Shown piece by piece: positions 46,551-56,550 of a stretch of 64,000 nt of DNA. Each line of letters starts with the position of its first letter. Positions within the stretch are counted from its first letter, which is position 1. The DNA is from Actinostola sp. cb2023 (taxonomy: Eukaryota; Cnidaria; Anthozoa; Actiniaria; Actinostolidae), in NCBI GenBank assembly GCA_033675265.1, contig JAUJYZ010000259.1, positions 148,201-212,200 of the forward strand. Reading direction: 5' to 3'. The notes beneath the pieces are model-generated. The model saw nothing but the letters and a program-made list of their open reading frames with translations. It was not told the origin of the DNA and searched no databases. The translations under genes and the position numbers were made by a program.

Positions 46551-47995
46551 GACTTTATTATTACTTAAGTTATAAATATAACCTTAATGCAACCAATTAG
46601 AGTCGTTTTCGTATGAGTGGGAAGTGGTTACTGTACGGTTCGTGCCGTGACAGTATCGCGCCATCAATGTGCAGTGTGATTGATTGAATACAATGTGTTC
46701 GATTCTGTACCGTGAGCGTAACTCCGTACCGTAGGTTTCCCACTCGTACGAAAACGACTCTATTATCATTATTACTCGGGCCCTTCCGAAGGAAGCCCGA
46801 GTTATAAAATGCGTTTTTCGGTAGTAGTAGTCGTAGTTTTGTTCGGCTAAAGAATGACGAAAGTATGCGACGTATTTAATCGTATCGAGTTTCAAGATTA
46901 CTCAGCAGATAAGAAAAAAACAAACGACACACAGGACTCAAGTAGATTTGAATCTTAGTTTTGAAAGCAGCTGTAGATCTTCAAGCTATTAAAGGTCAGG
47001 ATTCTAGTTCATCGTTCAATGACTAGAAGTGGTAGAAGGACTAGAAGCTCGCTTAAAATATATTTAACAAAAACAAACGTGAGGGCGTTATCAGAACCAT
47101 CTGACCTATGCAACCTCAAGACGTATCATTTTCAATAACTCATGATGAATGTTTATTTTATTCCACGTTTGAAAACTTCACAAGGAAAAGGAATCGTAAA
47201 AATCGTACTTCAAAACTACATCAAAGCATAGTTGATCAAAGCAAAGGCGAGAAAGGTCAATGTTCGAAAATCCGTGTTCTTTTCAGTACGATGACAGTTG
47301 TATGATCCTTGTCTGAGTCATACATTTATTACGCGATCTAATTTTAGAACCGCCACGTTAAGCGCTATTTAAAACAGAATTTCCACGCTCAAAACAGGTC
47401 AGTGAACGGCAAAAATACAATCGAAATCAAAACGTCCTTAGATTTTAGGGATCTATTACAGAAGAAGACGCTCAGTGACAAGGGAGAATATTTGTGTCGG
47501 CGACTCATAGATAAAGATCTCTTAATACGCTGTCGTACGTATTTAAACGTATTTGAGGTCACATCTTAAATCTAACAGAAGCAGCTTTTGATTTTTAATC
47601 GATAATTCCTTTCTGATTTCGAGATAAATCGAACAAGATCTTTCAATGTATAGGCAGAGACAGCAGATTGGTCGAGCTTTGTCACATCATACCGTAGTCT
47701 GAATCAATTGGATGTTTAAAAGATACGAAGTTCAACTTTCCTCTGCGATAACGAAGAAACCAAAGACGTTATCAGAACCGTCTGACCATGAATATGAACC
47801 TCAACTGGACGTTCCAAGTACATGCTACGGAAGTACGATTCGGAGATTTTTATCTATGCTCACCGACACATTCATGTATATATACAGTCTCCCTCGTCAC
47901 GCAACTGTCAGTCATTGTCAGGTCCCTCCTCACGCAACTGACATTGTCCTTGTCATAAGCCCGAGTGTACGCTCATTGAGCGTCTTGTTGTATTT
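46551..47995. mobile_element. Insertion(s) of about 1.45 kb in the right arm of the fold-back
   Basis: Absent from the left arm, which is continuous at 44370. It includes a ~165-bp hairpin (46600-46765, ends AGAGTCGTTTTCGTA and TACGAAAACGACTCT) and, from about 46780, ACTCGGGCCCTTCCGAAGG to GCCCGAGTGTACGCTCATTG, suggesting ACTCGGGC-type ends. It shares segments with 15640-15965, some of them twice (near 47090 and 47765), so it may contain an internal duplication. No gene recognised. Confidence 0.5.
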
Positions 47996-48481
47996 CAATA
48001 GTTGATTAATATTAGTTATTAGTGTTAAAGAGTCTTAGAATAGACTAATTTGGCTGTACAACGCAACGAATAACCAAGAAACAATCAAACATAAAGCAGG
48101 AAATCGATTTTTTATTGAAAATTCTATTTTCAACATATTGGGATCCCTGTGGTAAGGGTCATGGCCTAGGGACATTTCCCCTGCATTTCAAGTACTTTTG
48201 TGTTAATAAAATAACTTCAACCACAACAGGAGTAATATTGAAGATCTTGGAAATTAAAAATCTAAGAAAAAAGTCGGATAAATGTATTTTTTTAAATATA
48301 ATTCATTTTGCTCGACGCGGGATCCCTGTGGTGAAACCACGAAATCTCTTAATCCTAATTTTCGGCATGTTCCACCGAAGGGATTTTTGAGGACTTTTAG
48401 TATGTTGTTTAGGTAACCCATCTTGGTTGAATAGCGATGAGAAACTTTCTGTTGCAATTTGTTCCAACCTAAACCGTAGAA

Positions 48482-48550
48482 TGACTGGACTATAGGTAAG
48501 ACGTTGGACTACGACGCAGAAGTCTCGGGTTCGAATCCCAGTCGAATGTA
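48482..48550 (+). repeat. tRNA-like (SINE head) fragment
   Basis: GGGTTCGAATCCCAGTC at 48528-48544 contains an exact pol III B-box core, GGTTCGAATCC, and TAGGTAAGACGTTGGACTAC upstream resembles a D-arm/anticodon-arm region. The acceptor stems do not pair into a convincing tRNA, and a T-rich run (TTCTTTTTTCTTTCTTTC) follows. Best read as a tRNA-derived SINE head or decayed tRNA pseudogene. Confidence 0.4.
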
Positions 48551-49215
48551 GTATCAATAATTCTTTTTTCTTTCTTTCTTATGTTTCTCTGAGCTAGATT
48601 TGCTCTATGGTGAAAATTTTCAATGTTAGAATGATTTCGTATTAAACTCGTTTTTATATGGTCATGATTCTGCTTATATGTAAATTAGTTGTAAACATGA
48701 AAACCGCGTAATTCATGAGCAGTACGCTCGAGTGATGCACGTGATTATTCGTGAGTTCTACCACAACATTGCGGGTTCATTAGAATCATGCCTTTGCTGC
48801 TTGTAAACGCGGCGTAACTGACCAGGCTTAGATGGCGCTTAGATAGTGCAGTCTACACAGTTTTGGTTTGTGCAGGCCGTTTATGGCTTCAACAGAAAAA
48901 ACGGCGAGATTACTATTCCGACGCAATGACAAAGGTTATTGAATGGCACAACCTTGCAAAAAAACACGGCGTTTATATTAAGGTGGCTCGAAGTAGTTTT
49001 TAACTGATCACACTTCTACTTTTCAATTGGTGAATTGATAGACTTATCCTAGACCGATCAAAACGACTTTTGCACCAGTTATCGGGTAAAGATGGAAATT
49101 TAGAATTATTTCAATTTAAGCTCGATCGAAGTTTCCTTGGCAACGATAAACAAAGATCGTTGAAATCAGTTTTTCTAAAATATCTCAAGATTTCGATGAG
49201 CTCTAGACAAGCGGC
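48551..49215. other. No feature recognised
   Basis: No supported gene; some AT-rich sequence with frames under 65 codons. Confidence 0.35.
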
Positions 49216-49400
49216 TATATGCATGATAAACTACATACTAAGGCAAAGTATCTGAGACAGAATTCAAACATTTTGATCAGAGCGATTTTGAATAATTTGC
49301 ATAAAGAATGTTTATGTAAATTATTCAAAATCGCTCTGATCAAAAAGTTTGAATTCTGTCTCAGATACTTTGCCATAGTATGTAGTTTATCACGCATATA
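49216..49400. repeat. 185-bp near-perfect hairpin
   Basis: TATATGCATGATAAACTACA at 49216 pairs with the complement ending at 49400, and pairing runs nearly to the centre (GAATAATTTGCATAAAGAAT), about 85 bp per arm with very few mismatches. Mirror-image 60-codon frames on the two strands result from the palindrome. Probably a young MITE or a recent inverted duplication. Confidence 0.85.
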
Positions 49401-49480
49401 GTGACGACAGGCTTTGGGTAGAGAATTTCCGCACGACTAGGAACACTTTCATATTCATATGCCAGGAGTTACGTTTGCAC

Positions 49481-50624
49481 TTAAAGGGGCACTGTCACGA
49501 CACGCGCATGCGCGAATCTTGGCTTCAATCTTGAAATCGTTAACCAACGCTTTCAAGAGACCCGAGGAAAATTCAAATTCAGTGTGTTAATATATCGAAT
49601 GATATCATTGTAATCCTTGCACTCTAGAAGATTATACTTATTCAGTACTTAGACTGATTGTTGTTTCGTATTTGGAGGTAGTTATTTTTGGTTTGAAGTC
49701 CAATTTTATACGCTTTTTATTTAATCGGCGAGAGCGATGGCGATGGCTTCTCATGGCGGCCGCCGGGAAGTAGTGGTTGACAACGAATGTATTCAGGCGA
49801 CAGATTTATAAGTTTTGGTTTACTGGAAAGATAGAATACGGTTATACTACAGATTCTGAGTTCGCTATACTTCTCTTTAACAGCTCTGGAGTACCAAAGG
49901 AGGTAGGAAAATATTCCGAATGACAACAACAATGTTTGACAACGAGTTCATTGACTTATATTCACTCGAATTATTATGTTCTCAAAAAGAACTCAGTTGT
50001 ATACATCATAATGTATTCCTTCGAGTTCATATGAACTGAAGCTATTGCAAACAACTGTCATATTGTATGAGTTTTTATTTCTGCGTGAGGTTTAGAAGTA
50101 GTGACACAACGACAAAGAGAACTCAGTTGAGATTGACCTTCATACTTTTCACACGGGAATTATATTGTGCAGTTCTTTTTGCACTCTTTTGTACTCTTAC
50201 AATTTAAGAAAACACGAGTACCTTATAGAGTAGTGACATGTACATCTTCGTTAGTCTTTTTTGAAGCAAAGAAGTAATACGGACTTGGTTTTTAGCGATG
50301 TGAAATGTGAATAACTTCATCTGAGACCTGAGTTGTCACCTCGGATTGTCTGCTATTTATCGACGTTCCTTCATCAGAAGTCGCCATAATAAGTACTTAT
50401 TTCATGAAATATTTAGGTCACACGCTGTAAAGGTTGTATATTCTGAATAACTTGGAAGCACTCTGCGAAAACTTGATCGTAAAACACTTTCAAAACACAA
50501 CATTGAAATTTACTAGCGCGATTCTCTTCGTAAACAGACGAGTTCGTTGACTTCTGCATATCATTAAAATCTCTGAATATCATTAAAATTGACGCATGCG
50601 CGCGTCGTGACAGTGCCCCTTTAA
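49481..50624. mobile_element. TTAA element C, 1144 bp
   Basis: TTAA at 49481-49484 and 50621-50624; inverted ends AGGGGCACTGTCACGAC / GTCGTGACAGTGCCCCT, with CGCGCATGCGCG-like sequence just inside both ends. Interior contains no recognised gene. Its right TTAA is also the left TTAA of B copy 2. Confidence 0.85.
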
Positions 50625-51646
50625 GGTATCAGGGTACCCCTACCGACCGGTATGCATTCAAGTCGCTTTAACACAGAATCCGTCCATTAAAACCCCAATA
50701 AAGTATACATTTTCTGAAAGCTAAATAAATGGAGATTCCAACTAATGGTCTATTAACAAAAAGTACATACGCGTTTTAAATATAAGTCGAGATCAACGAA
50801 TTTTCATATAGCGTTGTACGGCGAGGTCCCAGACAACCGCATTTTATCGGAAATTCAAGATCATTATCTTTATGCACTCTAGAGATATCAATTATCAAAA
50901 CCGGGTCTCCGTTTATCGATACGTTTCCCCGTTGCTTTTTTATCTGCCGCGAAACTTTCGGTACGCTAAAAATACATTGTTTTTTACTAATCAGTTAATA
51001 ACTCATGAAATCACTAAAATATCAAAAATCGGAGACACGGTTTTGAAGAATGATAATCAGAGATGAAGTCCTAAAAATCTCAGCTGAATCGAATAAAACC
51101 CGTTTGTTTAGGAGCTCAAAATAACACCCGTATTTTCGTTAATTTGCTCTGAGAAAAAGCCCAAACTGTTTTTCAAGTCAAGTGGCGGCTTTGTTTGCAC
51201 AAGCGACTATAATCCACCACAAATATGTGATCCAATACCTGATGACATATGAATGGCATTCAAAACAAGATCGCCTTACAGTACCTAACACAACATGGCA
51301 GGAAAACAAAGTTACTGCTGGCGGGAAATACGAGCATTTTGACCGTGAGTGGTTTGGCATCGTTATTCAAGGATATTTTGAGTGAGCAGTTACGATTTTT
51401 GGATACTTTCTTCGCATCTTAATCTTTGGAAAGTCTGTTGCGTGAGTGTTGTTGACAGCTTGCTTGTCAACATCTTTTTGCATCAAATGAAATCCAAAAT
51501 TCGTTTTTTGATTCTAACTTTTTAGGGAAAAAATATTTTTAGATTCTGATTGTTGGAAATGATAGATTATATTCAATTAGATTTGATTGTCAAAAAAAAT
51601 CGAAACCGGTCTTTTGATAGGTTTTTGGGGTACCCTGATACCTTAA
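50621..51646. mobile_element. TTAA element B, copy 2 (inverted relative to copy 1)
   Basis: Ends GGTATCAGGGTACCCC / GGGGTACCCTGATACC with TTAA at 50621-50624 and 51643-51646. Very similar to 41821-42852 along its whole length, suggesting recent activity. No transposase. Confidence 0.85.
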
Positions 51647-51840
51647 CAAAGAAGGACACACGATTGAGAGGGTCAATCTCAGTTGAAAAACAAGTTGCTA
51701 TATGTCTGGCATTTAGCAACTGGCGAAGACGGATCTACTTTCTTTGGGATGGCGATTTGGCATAGCCAAAAGCACAACCTGTGAAATAATCAAAGAAGTT
51801 TGTAAAGCGATTGTTGAAGTTCTTCTCGCATGTGTTATCA
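51647..51840 (+). pseudogene. PIF/Harbinger-type nuclease (HARBI1-like) fragment
   Basis: Immediately after the B element, frames read DTRLRGSISVEKQVAICL and then, after a frameshift, HLATGEDG and, in another frame, GIAKSTTCEIIKEVCKAIVE. VEKxVAxxLWxLATG followed by GxxKSTxxxII is the N-terminal helix-turn-helix region that precedes the DDE nuclease in HARBI1-like transposases. Only about 60 residues are left. It is cut on its left by the B element, and at least two frameshifts break it. Confidence 0.6.
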
Positions 51841-52229
51841 AGTAGCCTCCTATGCAGACTTTGTGTAGCGCTTCCGGTTCCCGTCAATCCTCCACTGCGT
51901 CGGCTCAGACTCAAACAACATTCCTTTCTACATTGCTTTCTATTAATATCTATCTATTTCTATCAACCAATCAAATTGCTTGCCGACTACACTTAGAACT
52001 TATTTCAGCTTTTAGTAGAGTGGTTCAAGTTTCAAGATGGCAAAGGATGAAATAAGTTCTAAACGTGTAGTTCAGTTCCCATGCCAAAATGCTAAGAATA
52101 TACCTGTCAAACGTCGACAAATTGCATGTCAAAACCATAACATTCACGTCAACAAACGAAGCGGCCGCCAGCAAACCTATAAACGTTTGAGGAACTAGAC
52201 ACGACCGTCAAAATAGTTTCAGTACGCTA
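51841..52229. other. No gene recognised
   Basis: Contains a short inverted pair (TAGAACTTATTTCA near 51986 and TGAAATAAGTTCTA near 52047). Near 52275 CTAGCCTGCGTAGCCCGG resembles one terminus of the MULE-like element at 57572-58489, so another copy's end may truncate the gag gene here. Confidence 0.4.
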
Positions 52230-52289
52230 TTACAGTTGATTGCAAATGGTAGTAATGATCCAATGATTCACTAGCCTGCGTAGCCCGGC

Positions 52290-52601
52290 ACTAGGGAGAA
52301 AAAAGACGTTGACCCTTGCGGTATTCTGTCGTTCGGTTGCAAGCTTGTTCCTGCATTCAATCTGGTGCGAAGCCATCTCGTTGACGCTCTTCATGAGTTC
52401 TTCGTCAGTCGGGTTCTGGATTCGGAGCATCGGACGAAGGTTGGTAGCCAAGATGTTGTCCCTTAAACCGGTCTCAAACGACTTTAGAAAGGTGTTTTGG
52501 ATTAACTTCAGATCGTAATTGAAATCACAGTCCGCCTCCTGACTGGCAAAGATAATTTTATTTCTCATATCGAGCGCGCGCATGAGAAACTGTTGTGGGC
52601 T
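52290..52601 (-). pseudogene. LTR-retrotransposon gag, C-terminal segment
   Basis: Minus-strand frame with RALDMRNKIIFASQEADCDF, NTFLKSFETGLRDNILATNL and RPMLRIQNPTDEELMKSVNE, typical of a widespread animal LTR-retrotransposon Gag. It is the third piece of a gag that begins at 58981: the Polinton-like element separates it from the middle piece, and the reading frame continues across the 6-bp target site. The zinc-knuckle region and pol are missing on the left, where a MULE-like terminus begins near 52275. Whether this Gag belongs to the BEL/Pao or Gypsy group is not settled from sequence alone. Confidence 0.75.
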
Positions 52602-52667
52602 AGTAGTATAGTGTGCACAGTTGGGACCTGGTGGATGGTGGATAGAATGGGTGGATAAGGGAAAAGG

Positions 52668-53357
52668 GTGGATGAATTAGCTATGCAGAAAAAGGGGTGT
52701 GGCAGGTTTGTTATTGTTATGATCAACCATCTATTGTGCTGCTTCGGCGTCTATTGTCTCCTCCAACGGTACAAAACGGTCGAGGCAAATTTGAATTTCC
52801 AGTCATTGAAAACACCAAGCCAAGAAGATCAATCAAGTTTAAAAGTAGCTGAGAATATGTGGATCCAGAAACATCTAATCGTTGATGAAGTAGAAGCTTT
52901 GGACAGAGATGAAGCGTGCCATCAATTCTCTGTGATGTTGAATTTAATCTTCGCTGGATTGATGAAAGATCAAATCAAACATGAAATGCTCAAGAACTGT
53001 CAAGGCTTTGTTCAACCAAGCAAGCATCCCAAAATGGATCTGGAAACCTTGGACCGTTATTATGATGATGCAGTCCAAAAAATGGATTATCAAGAAGTAT
53101 GGGAAACGGCATGCGATGTTTCTCATTTCATGAACATTAAACTCCACGATTCTTGGAAAAGCTATCTACCAGAACTGCCAAAACTCGCAAGAACAGCGAT
53201 CCAGCTGGCTCTCATTGAACTCGAAAAGTGGCCTCGAAGCTCACCTCTCACATGTGTAGTGAGTTCTATTCTCTACCATGGACATATGAATTTGTATTAT
53301 AAAGCTTTTCCTTACCCAGGTTCTATTCATTTTAACTTTGTAAACAAACATAATTGA
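52668..53357 (+). CDS. Hypothetical protein X, left terminal repeat copy (229 aa)
   Basis: An uninterrupted 229-codon frame, starting MDELAMQKKGCGRFVIVMIN, with a hydrophobic N-terminal stretch (about residues 13-33) and a mostly helical, charged body containing KHLIVDEVEALDRDEACHQF, LDRYYDDAVQKMDYQEVWET and LPELPKLARTAIQLALIELE. The same frame is present in the right terminal repeat. The later ATG codons and lack of an obvious promoter make the start uncertain; residues 1-50 may be untranslated or belong to a preceding intron. I do not recognise the family. Its preservation in both repeats could reflect coding constraint or simply the recent common origin of the repeats. Confidence 0.5.
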   Translation: MDELAMQKKGCGRFVIVMINHLLCCFGVYCLLQRYKTVEANLNFQSLKTPSQEDQSSLKVAENMWIQKHLIVDEVEALDRDEACHQFSVMLNLIFAGLMKDQIKHEMLKNCQGFVQPSKHPKMDLETLDRYYDDAVQKMDYQEVWETACDVSHFMNIKLHDSWKSYLPELPKLARTAIQLALIELEKWPRSSPLTCVVSSILYHGHMNLYYKAFPYPGSIHFNFVNKHN

Positions 53358-53473
53358 AGGTTGTTAATCTATTTATGTTTGCTGATGTTGTTATTTCTAT
53401 TAAATGTTGTTAAAACTTCCATCGTAGCTTGTTTTACTCTCAGTTGGTAGTTACCTAGCTTCGTATAATCAAC

Positions 53474-53734
53474 ATGGGTTCTTTTCAATCACGAATCTAT
53501 TATCACTTTCTTTTAATCATTGCAAGTCGACTTAGTTTTCCCATAGTTTGGGTTGAAATAGTCACTCGATTTCGATCCCTCTCAAATCAACGGGTTAACG
53601 ATTTAAAACTAATATATACACAGGGTCAAATGAATACTAATGTGGGTAGGCAGTTAACGTTTCTTCGCCTGGTTAAAGAATTACAATTGACCGAAGAGGA
53701 ATGGGGCGAGTTGTTGCAATTTCTCAGTGCATAA
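53474..53734 (+). CDS. Hypothetical 86-aa frame in the Polinton-like element
   Basis: ATG-initiated frame with a hydrophobic segment (FLLIIASRLSFPIVWVEIV, about residues 12-30) and a C-terminal part NTNVGRQLTFLRLVKELQLT. It sits between protein X and the integrase on the same strand. Not recognised; may be a fragment of a larger lost gene. Confidence 0.3.
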   Translation: MGSFQSRIYYHFLLIIASRLSFPIVWVEIVTRFRSLSNQRVNDLKLIYTQGQMNTNVGRQLTFLRLVKELQLTEEEWGELLQFLSA

Positions 53735-53869
53735 AAACAAACATCCCAGCGAGTCGAACTTCATTTGTTTCTTCTCTTCGAACGATGAACATGGGTTGCT
53801 TTCCACCCTCGTTACAACTCAGACTAGAACGTTTGTTGAATCGTACTCGCTGCATTTTAGCGTGTTGTG

Positions 53870-54527
53870 GTGGGCAAATCATTGTTCAAAATTCAGAATT
53901 CCGTGATGGAAAAGATTCTGAGCGACATCTACTACAACCTCCAAAGCGCAGGAAGTTTTTCGAGACCCGAGGGTGTTTTCCGTGTTGCAAGAGAACAAGG
54001 ACACAAGAAAATCACACGTAAACAAGTAAAAGAGTGGTTGGAAAAACAAGACACTTACACGCTGCACTTGACAAACCTGCCCGTCGACAGTACACCAGAA
54101 ACAAAGTCATTGTGGGAGGAAAAGATGATCAGTTTCAAGCCGATCTCGTGGACTTGAGTTCCCTGAGTAAATATAACGATAAGTACCGTTACTTGTTGAC
54201 GGTGATCGATGTATTATCTAAATTTGCCTGGGCTATTCCATTAAAAACCAAGACTGGACAGGACAGATCACTGACGCCTTTATGAAAATCTTCAAAACGG
54301 GAAGAATATGATCCAAGTTGCAAACCGACCAAGGAATGGAGTTTTTGAATCGCACATTTCAGAAATATTTAAAAGAAAAACATGTTCATTTCTTTACTAC
54401 AAACAGCGAAACAAAAGCGTCAGTCGTAGAGAGGTTTAATAGGACTCTAAAGAATAAACTGTTTAGATATTTTACCTTCAAAAATTATTGGCGGTACTTA
54501 GAAGATTTACCAGACGTTCTGAATTAA
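53870..54527 (+). pseudogene. Polinton-type DDE integrase, frameshifted
   Basis: Retroviral-type integrase used for element insertion. Frames in order: MEKILSDIYYNLQSAGSFSR and KKITRKQVKEWLEKQDTYTL (N-terminal region), RNKVIVGGKDDQFQADLVDL with the first catalytic Asp, YLLTVIDVLSKFAWAIPLKT, then LQTDQGMEFLNRTFQKYLKE with the second Asp and KASVVERFNRTLKNKLFRYF with the Glu, spaced 33 residues from that Asp. The order and the phrases QADLVDxxxLSKxNDxYRYLL and TKASVVERFNRTLK are typical of Polinton integrases. Frameshifts near 54095 and 54280, and a stop at 54525 before the C-terminal chromodomain-like part, show it is inactive. The N-terminal zinc-binding segment is weak. Confidence 0.8.
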
Positions 54528-54579
54528 AAAATACCTAATAACTCCCTTCAAATATATTTGTAAGGGCTAGGCAAAGCAA

Positions 54580-54830
54580 AATGTCGCCCCAGAAAAAAGA
54601 AACATGTGTAAAGAGGGGTGTACTGCCATCGGGCCATTTCGGGCCATTCCGGGCCATTTCGGGCGTTATCGGGCCTCTATCGGACCTTTATCGAGCCTTA
54701 ATCGGGCTACATCCAAGGGCCACTTCAAGGACAACAAGGTCAAACTAAGGACAATAAGGACATTATAAGGTCTATAAGGACAAACCGAGGACTATCAGGA
54801 CAAACGGGACAGAAGGGACATACAAGGCCT
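54580..54830. repeat. Degenerate short tandem repeats (CGGGCCATTT and AAGGACAA types)
   Basis: TCGGGCCATTTCGGGCCATT variants occur from 54635 to 54715, then CAAGGACAATAAGGACATTA-like units to about 54815. They look like simple-repeat expansions inside the Polinton-like element. No coding. Confidence 0.6.
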
Positions 54831-55266
54831 TTTTTCTCTCCGATAATGCAAGTTTTACACTTTAATACTTGAGAGATCGTGATTTGGATTTTAAAAAAAC
54901 CAGTATAATCCCACAATAGTTTTAAAATGAGAGGGGAAAAATCCCACAGCAAAGAAAGATATAAAGTCGACGTAAAATGGCTAACCTATGAAGCAGACCA
55001 AAAAACGATGAAAGAATGTGTCCGCATTGTCAAGACAACTTTCATTTGAGTAATTGCATCTACATAAAACCAATCACGCATGTAGGGTGGATGAATAGAT
55101 ACTTGGAGCACTAGTTGAAGTAGAGGCTTATTTATCATGGTGAATGATGTTCAATTGCTTGGTGACCACGCCTGTGCCGTTAAACATATATATAAGGGGC
55201 CACAATCAAACTAGATCATTTGATTTGACACTCGGAGGAGAGAGGGAGAGAATTGAAAAGGCCACC

Positions 55267-55930
55267 ATGTCCGCTCATTACCGGGATGAAGAATCCAGTT
55301 TAGATAGTACTCAGGAAAGTGAAGGTTCAGTTGGAAGTCAGTCTCAGGAAACAAAAACATCGGGAGTCTTCAAACGACAGTCATGATGGAGTTGAAGAAA
55401 GTGTGCACGTGTGGCAACGGATTCAGATAGAAGCGATAGAACGCCATGACAACAAATGGCAACATTTAGTTGATAATTATGAACAAGCTGGTGAAAATGC
55501 AGAGACTGCTAAAATCAAAGCCAGTAACGACTTGGTACCGACATACAGTGTTGTTGACAGCTTGCTTGTCAACATCTTTTTGCATCAAATGAAATCCAAA
55601 ATTCGTTTTTTGATTCTAACTTTTTAGGGAAAAAATATTTTTAGATTCTGATTGTTGGAAATGATAGATAATATTCAATTAGATTTGATTGTCAAAAAAA
55701 ATCGAAACCGGTCTTTTGATAGGTTTTTGGGGTACCCTGATACCTTAAAGAAAAATGCTGAATATCGAAAAATAATGGCGACAAAACAAAGTCTTATGGA
55801 CACAGAAGGCTTTGGATGGGAAGAAGCAACTGAGGCAGCTATAAATCATCGAAAGTACTTGCTGAATAAACTCTTCTACAAACAGCCTATTCTAGAACAC
55901 AATGCGAACCATTATCATGTGTACAAGTAA
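55267..55930 (+). pseudogene. Unrecognised element protein Y, frameshifted and split by a B fragment
   Basis: ATG at 55267 opens an acidic, Ser-rich N-terminus (MSAHYRDEESSLDSTQESEG) that stops at about 55386; the next frame continues with DGVEESVHVWQRIQIEAIER and DNYEQAGENAETAKIKASND. A 200-bp fragment of element B interrupts it (55549-55748). The end resumes with AEYRKIMATKQSLMDTEGFG, WEEATEAAINHRKYLLNKLF and TAA at 55928. I have a sense of similar proteins in cnidarian genomes but cannot name a function. AATAAA follows at 55931. Confidence 0.5.
55549..55748. mobile_element. Element B fragment (about 200 bp, one end only)
   Basis: Matches 51440-51646 almost exactly from GTGTTGTTGACAGCTTGC to the terminus GGGGTACCCTGATACCTTAA. 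The other end is absent and there is no duplicated TTAA on the left, so this is a truncated copy or a deletion product. Confidence 0.8.
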
Positions 55931-56550
55931 ATAAACTATGATTGAAATGTAGCTTCGTCAACTCATGTAATTCTTACTTTGCAATAGTTAAATAAACTTC
56001 TTGTTGAAAGCCAACCTTTTGTCAATGTTTTTATTGTCAAATCCGACCTCACAGCATGGGAAATATTCACACAAATATATCTAATCGCATGTTTTTATAT
56101 TGCTTGAGCAATGGTATATATGAACTCAGGAGAACTGTGACTAATTATTCAAATTGCGCGCATCCTTTTTAAATCAATTTGTTTTTAAACAAAAACGGAA
56201 AACAGTTCCAAGCAATTACCAAATTAAGTTTGTGAAAGAATAACGCTTGCTCTTAAACTAACGAATTAATATAATATTCACAACAAGTTAAAGTCGTTTA
56301 GGTGTATAACGAATTTTATTACAAAATCAGTAATAATAATAATAGTATACTGAATATTTACATTAATTTGATCAAGTTTAACAAATAGCAAATATAAGAG
56401 TTATTTAGCTAGGTTTTCTTGATTAGGATTGTGTTTTGGTTTGAAAACATTTTTTCTTGGGTACAGTTTTCTTGCTTTGGGATTTCTTCCTCCCAATTTT
56501 CTGGTACAGAAAATTGATTTAGTTCTTCTTTTTCTGATTCGTTTACAAAG
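55931..56550. other. AT-rich non-coding part of the Polinton-like element
   Basis: No gene recognised. A minus-strand tract just past protein X (about 56400-56550) encodes basic and acidic words in short frames, perhaps the lost C-terminus of X in this arm. Confidence 0.35.

Larger units (their letters stand above)
43891..48492. mobile_element. 4.6 kb fold-back element with facing pseudogene copies
   Basis: Begins TAGTCCAGTCATCCTA and ends near TAGAATGACTGGACTA. Arms pair in order: 43891-44370 with 48001-48492; 44371-44830 with 46090-46550; 44830-45150 with 45930-46080; 45325-45355 with 45539-45570. Three extra blocks break pairing: a LINE tail near the tip, a GCAAC-rich hairpin in the right arm (about 45575-45890), and about 1.45 kb at 46551-47995. 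Each arm carries the same broken gene facing inward or outward accordingly. Target duplication may be TA or TAG but is not certain. Confidence 0.7.

Noticed and set aside
43891..48492. Assembly artefact explaining the fold-back
   Set aside because: The arms differ by many substitutions and by large insertions present in only one arm, which an assembly inversion would not create.
48482..48550. Functional tRNA gene
   Set aside because: The B-box core is perfect, but the acceptor and D arms do not fold convincingly; a SINE head or tRNA relic is more likely.
49215..49401. Two 60-codon frames on opposite strands
   Set aside because: They are mirror images caused by the palindrome.
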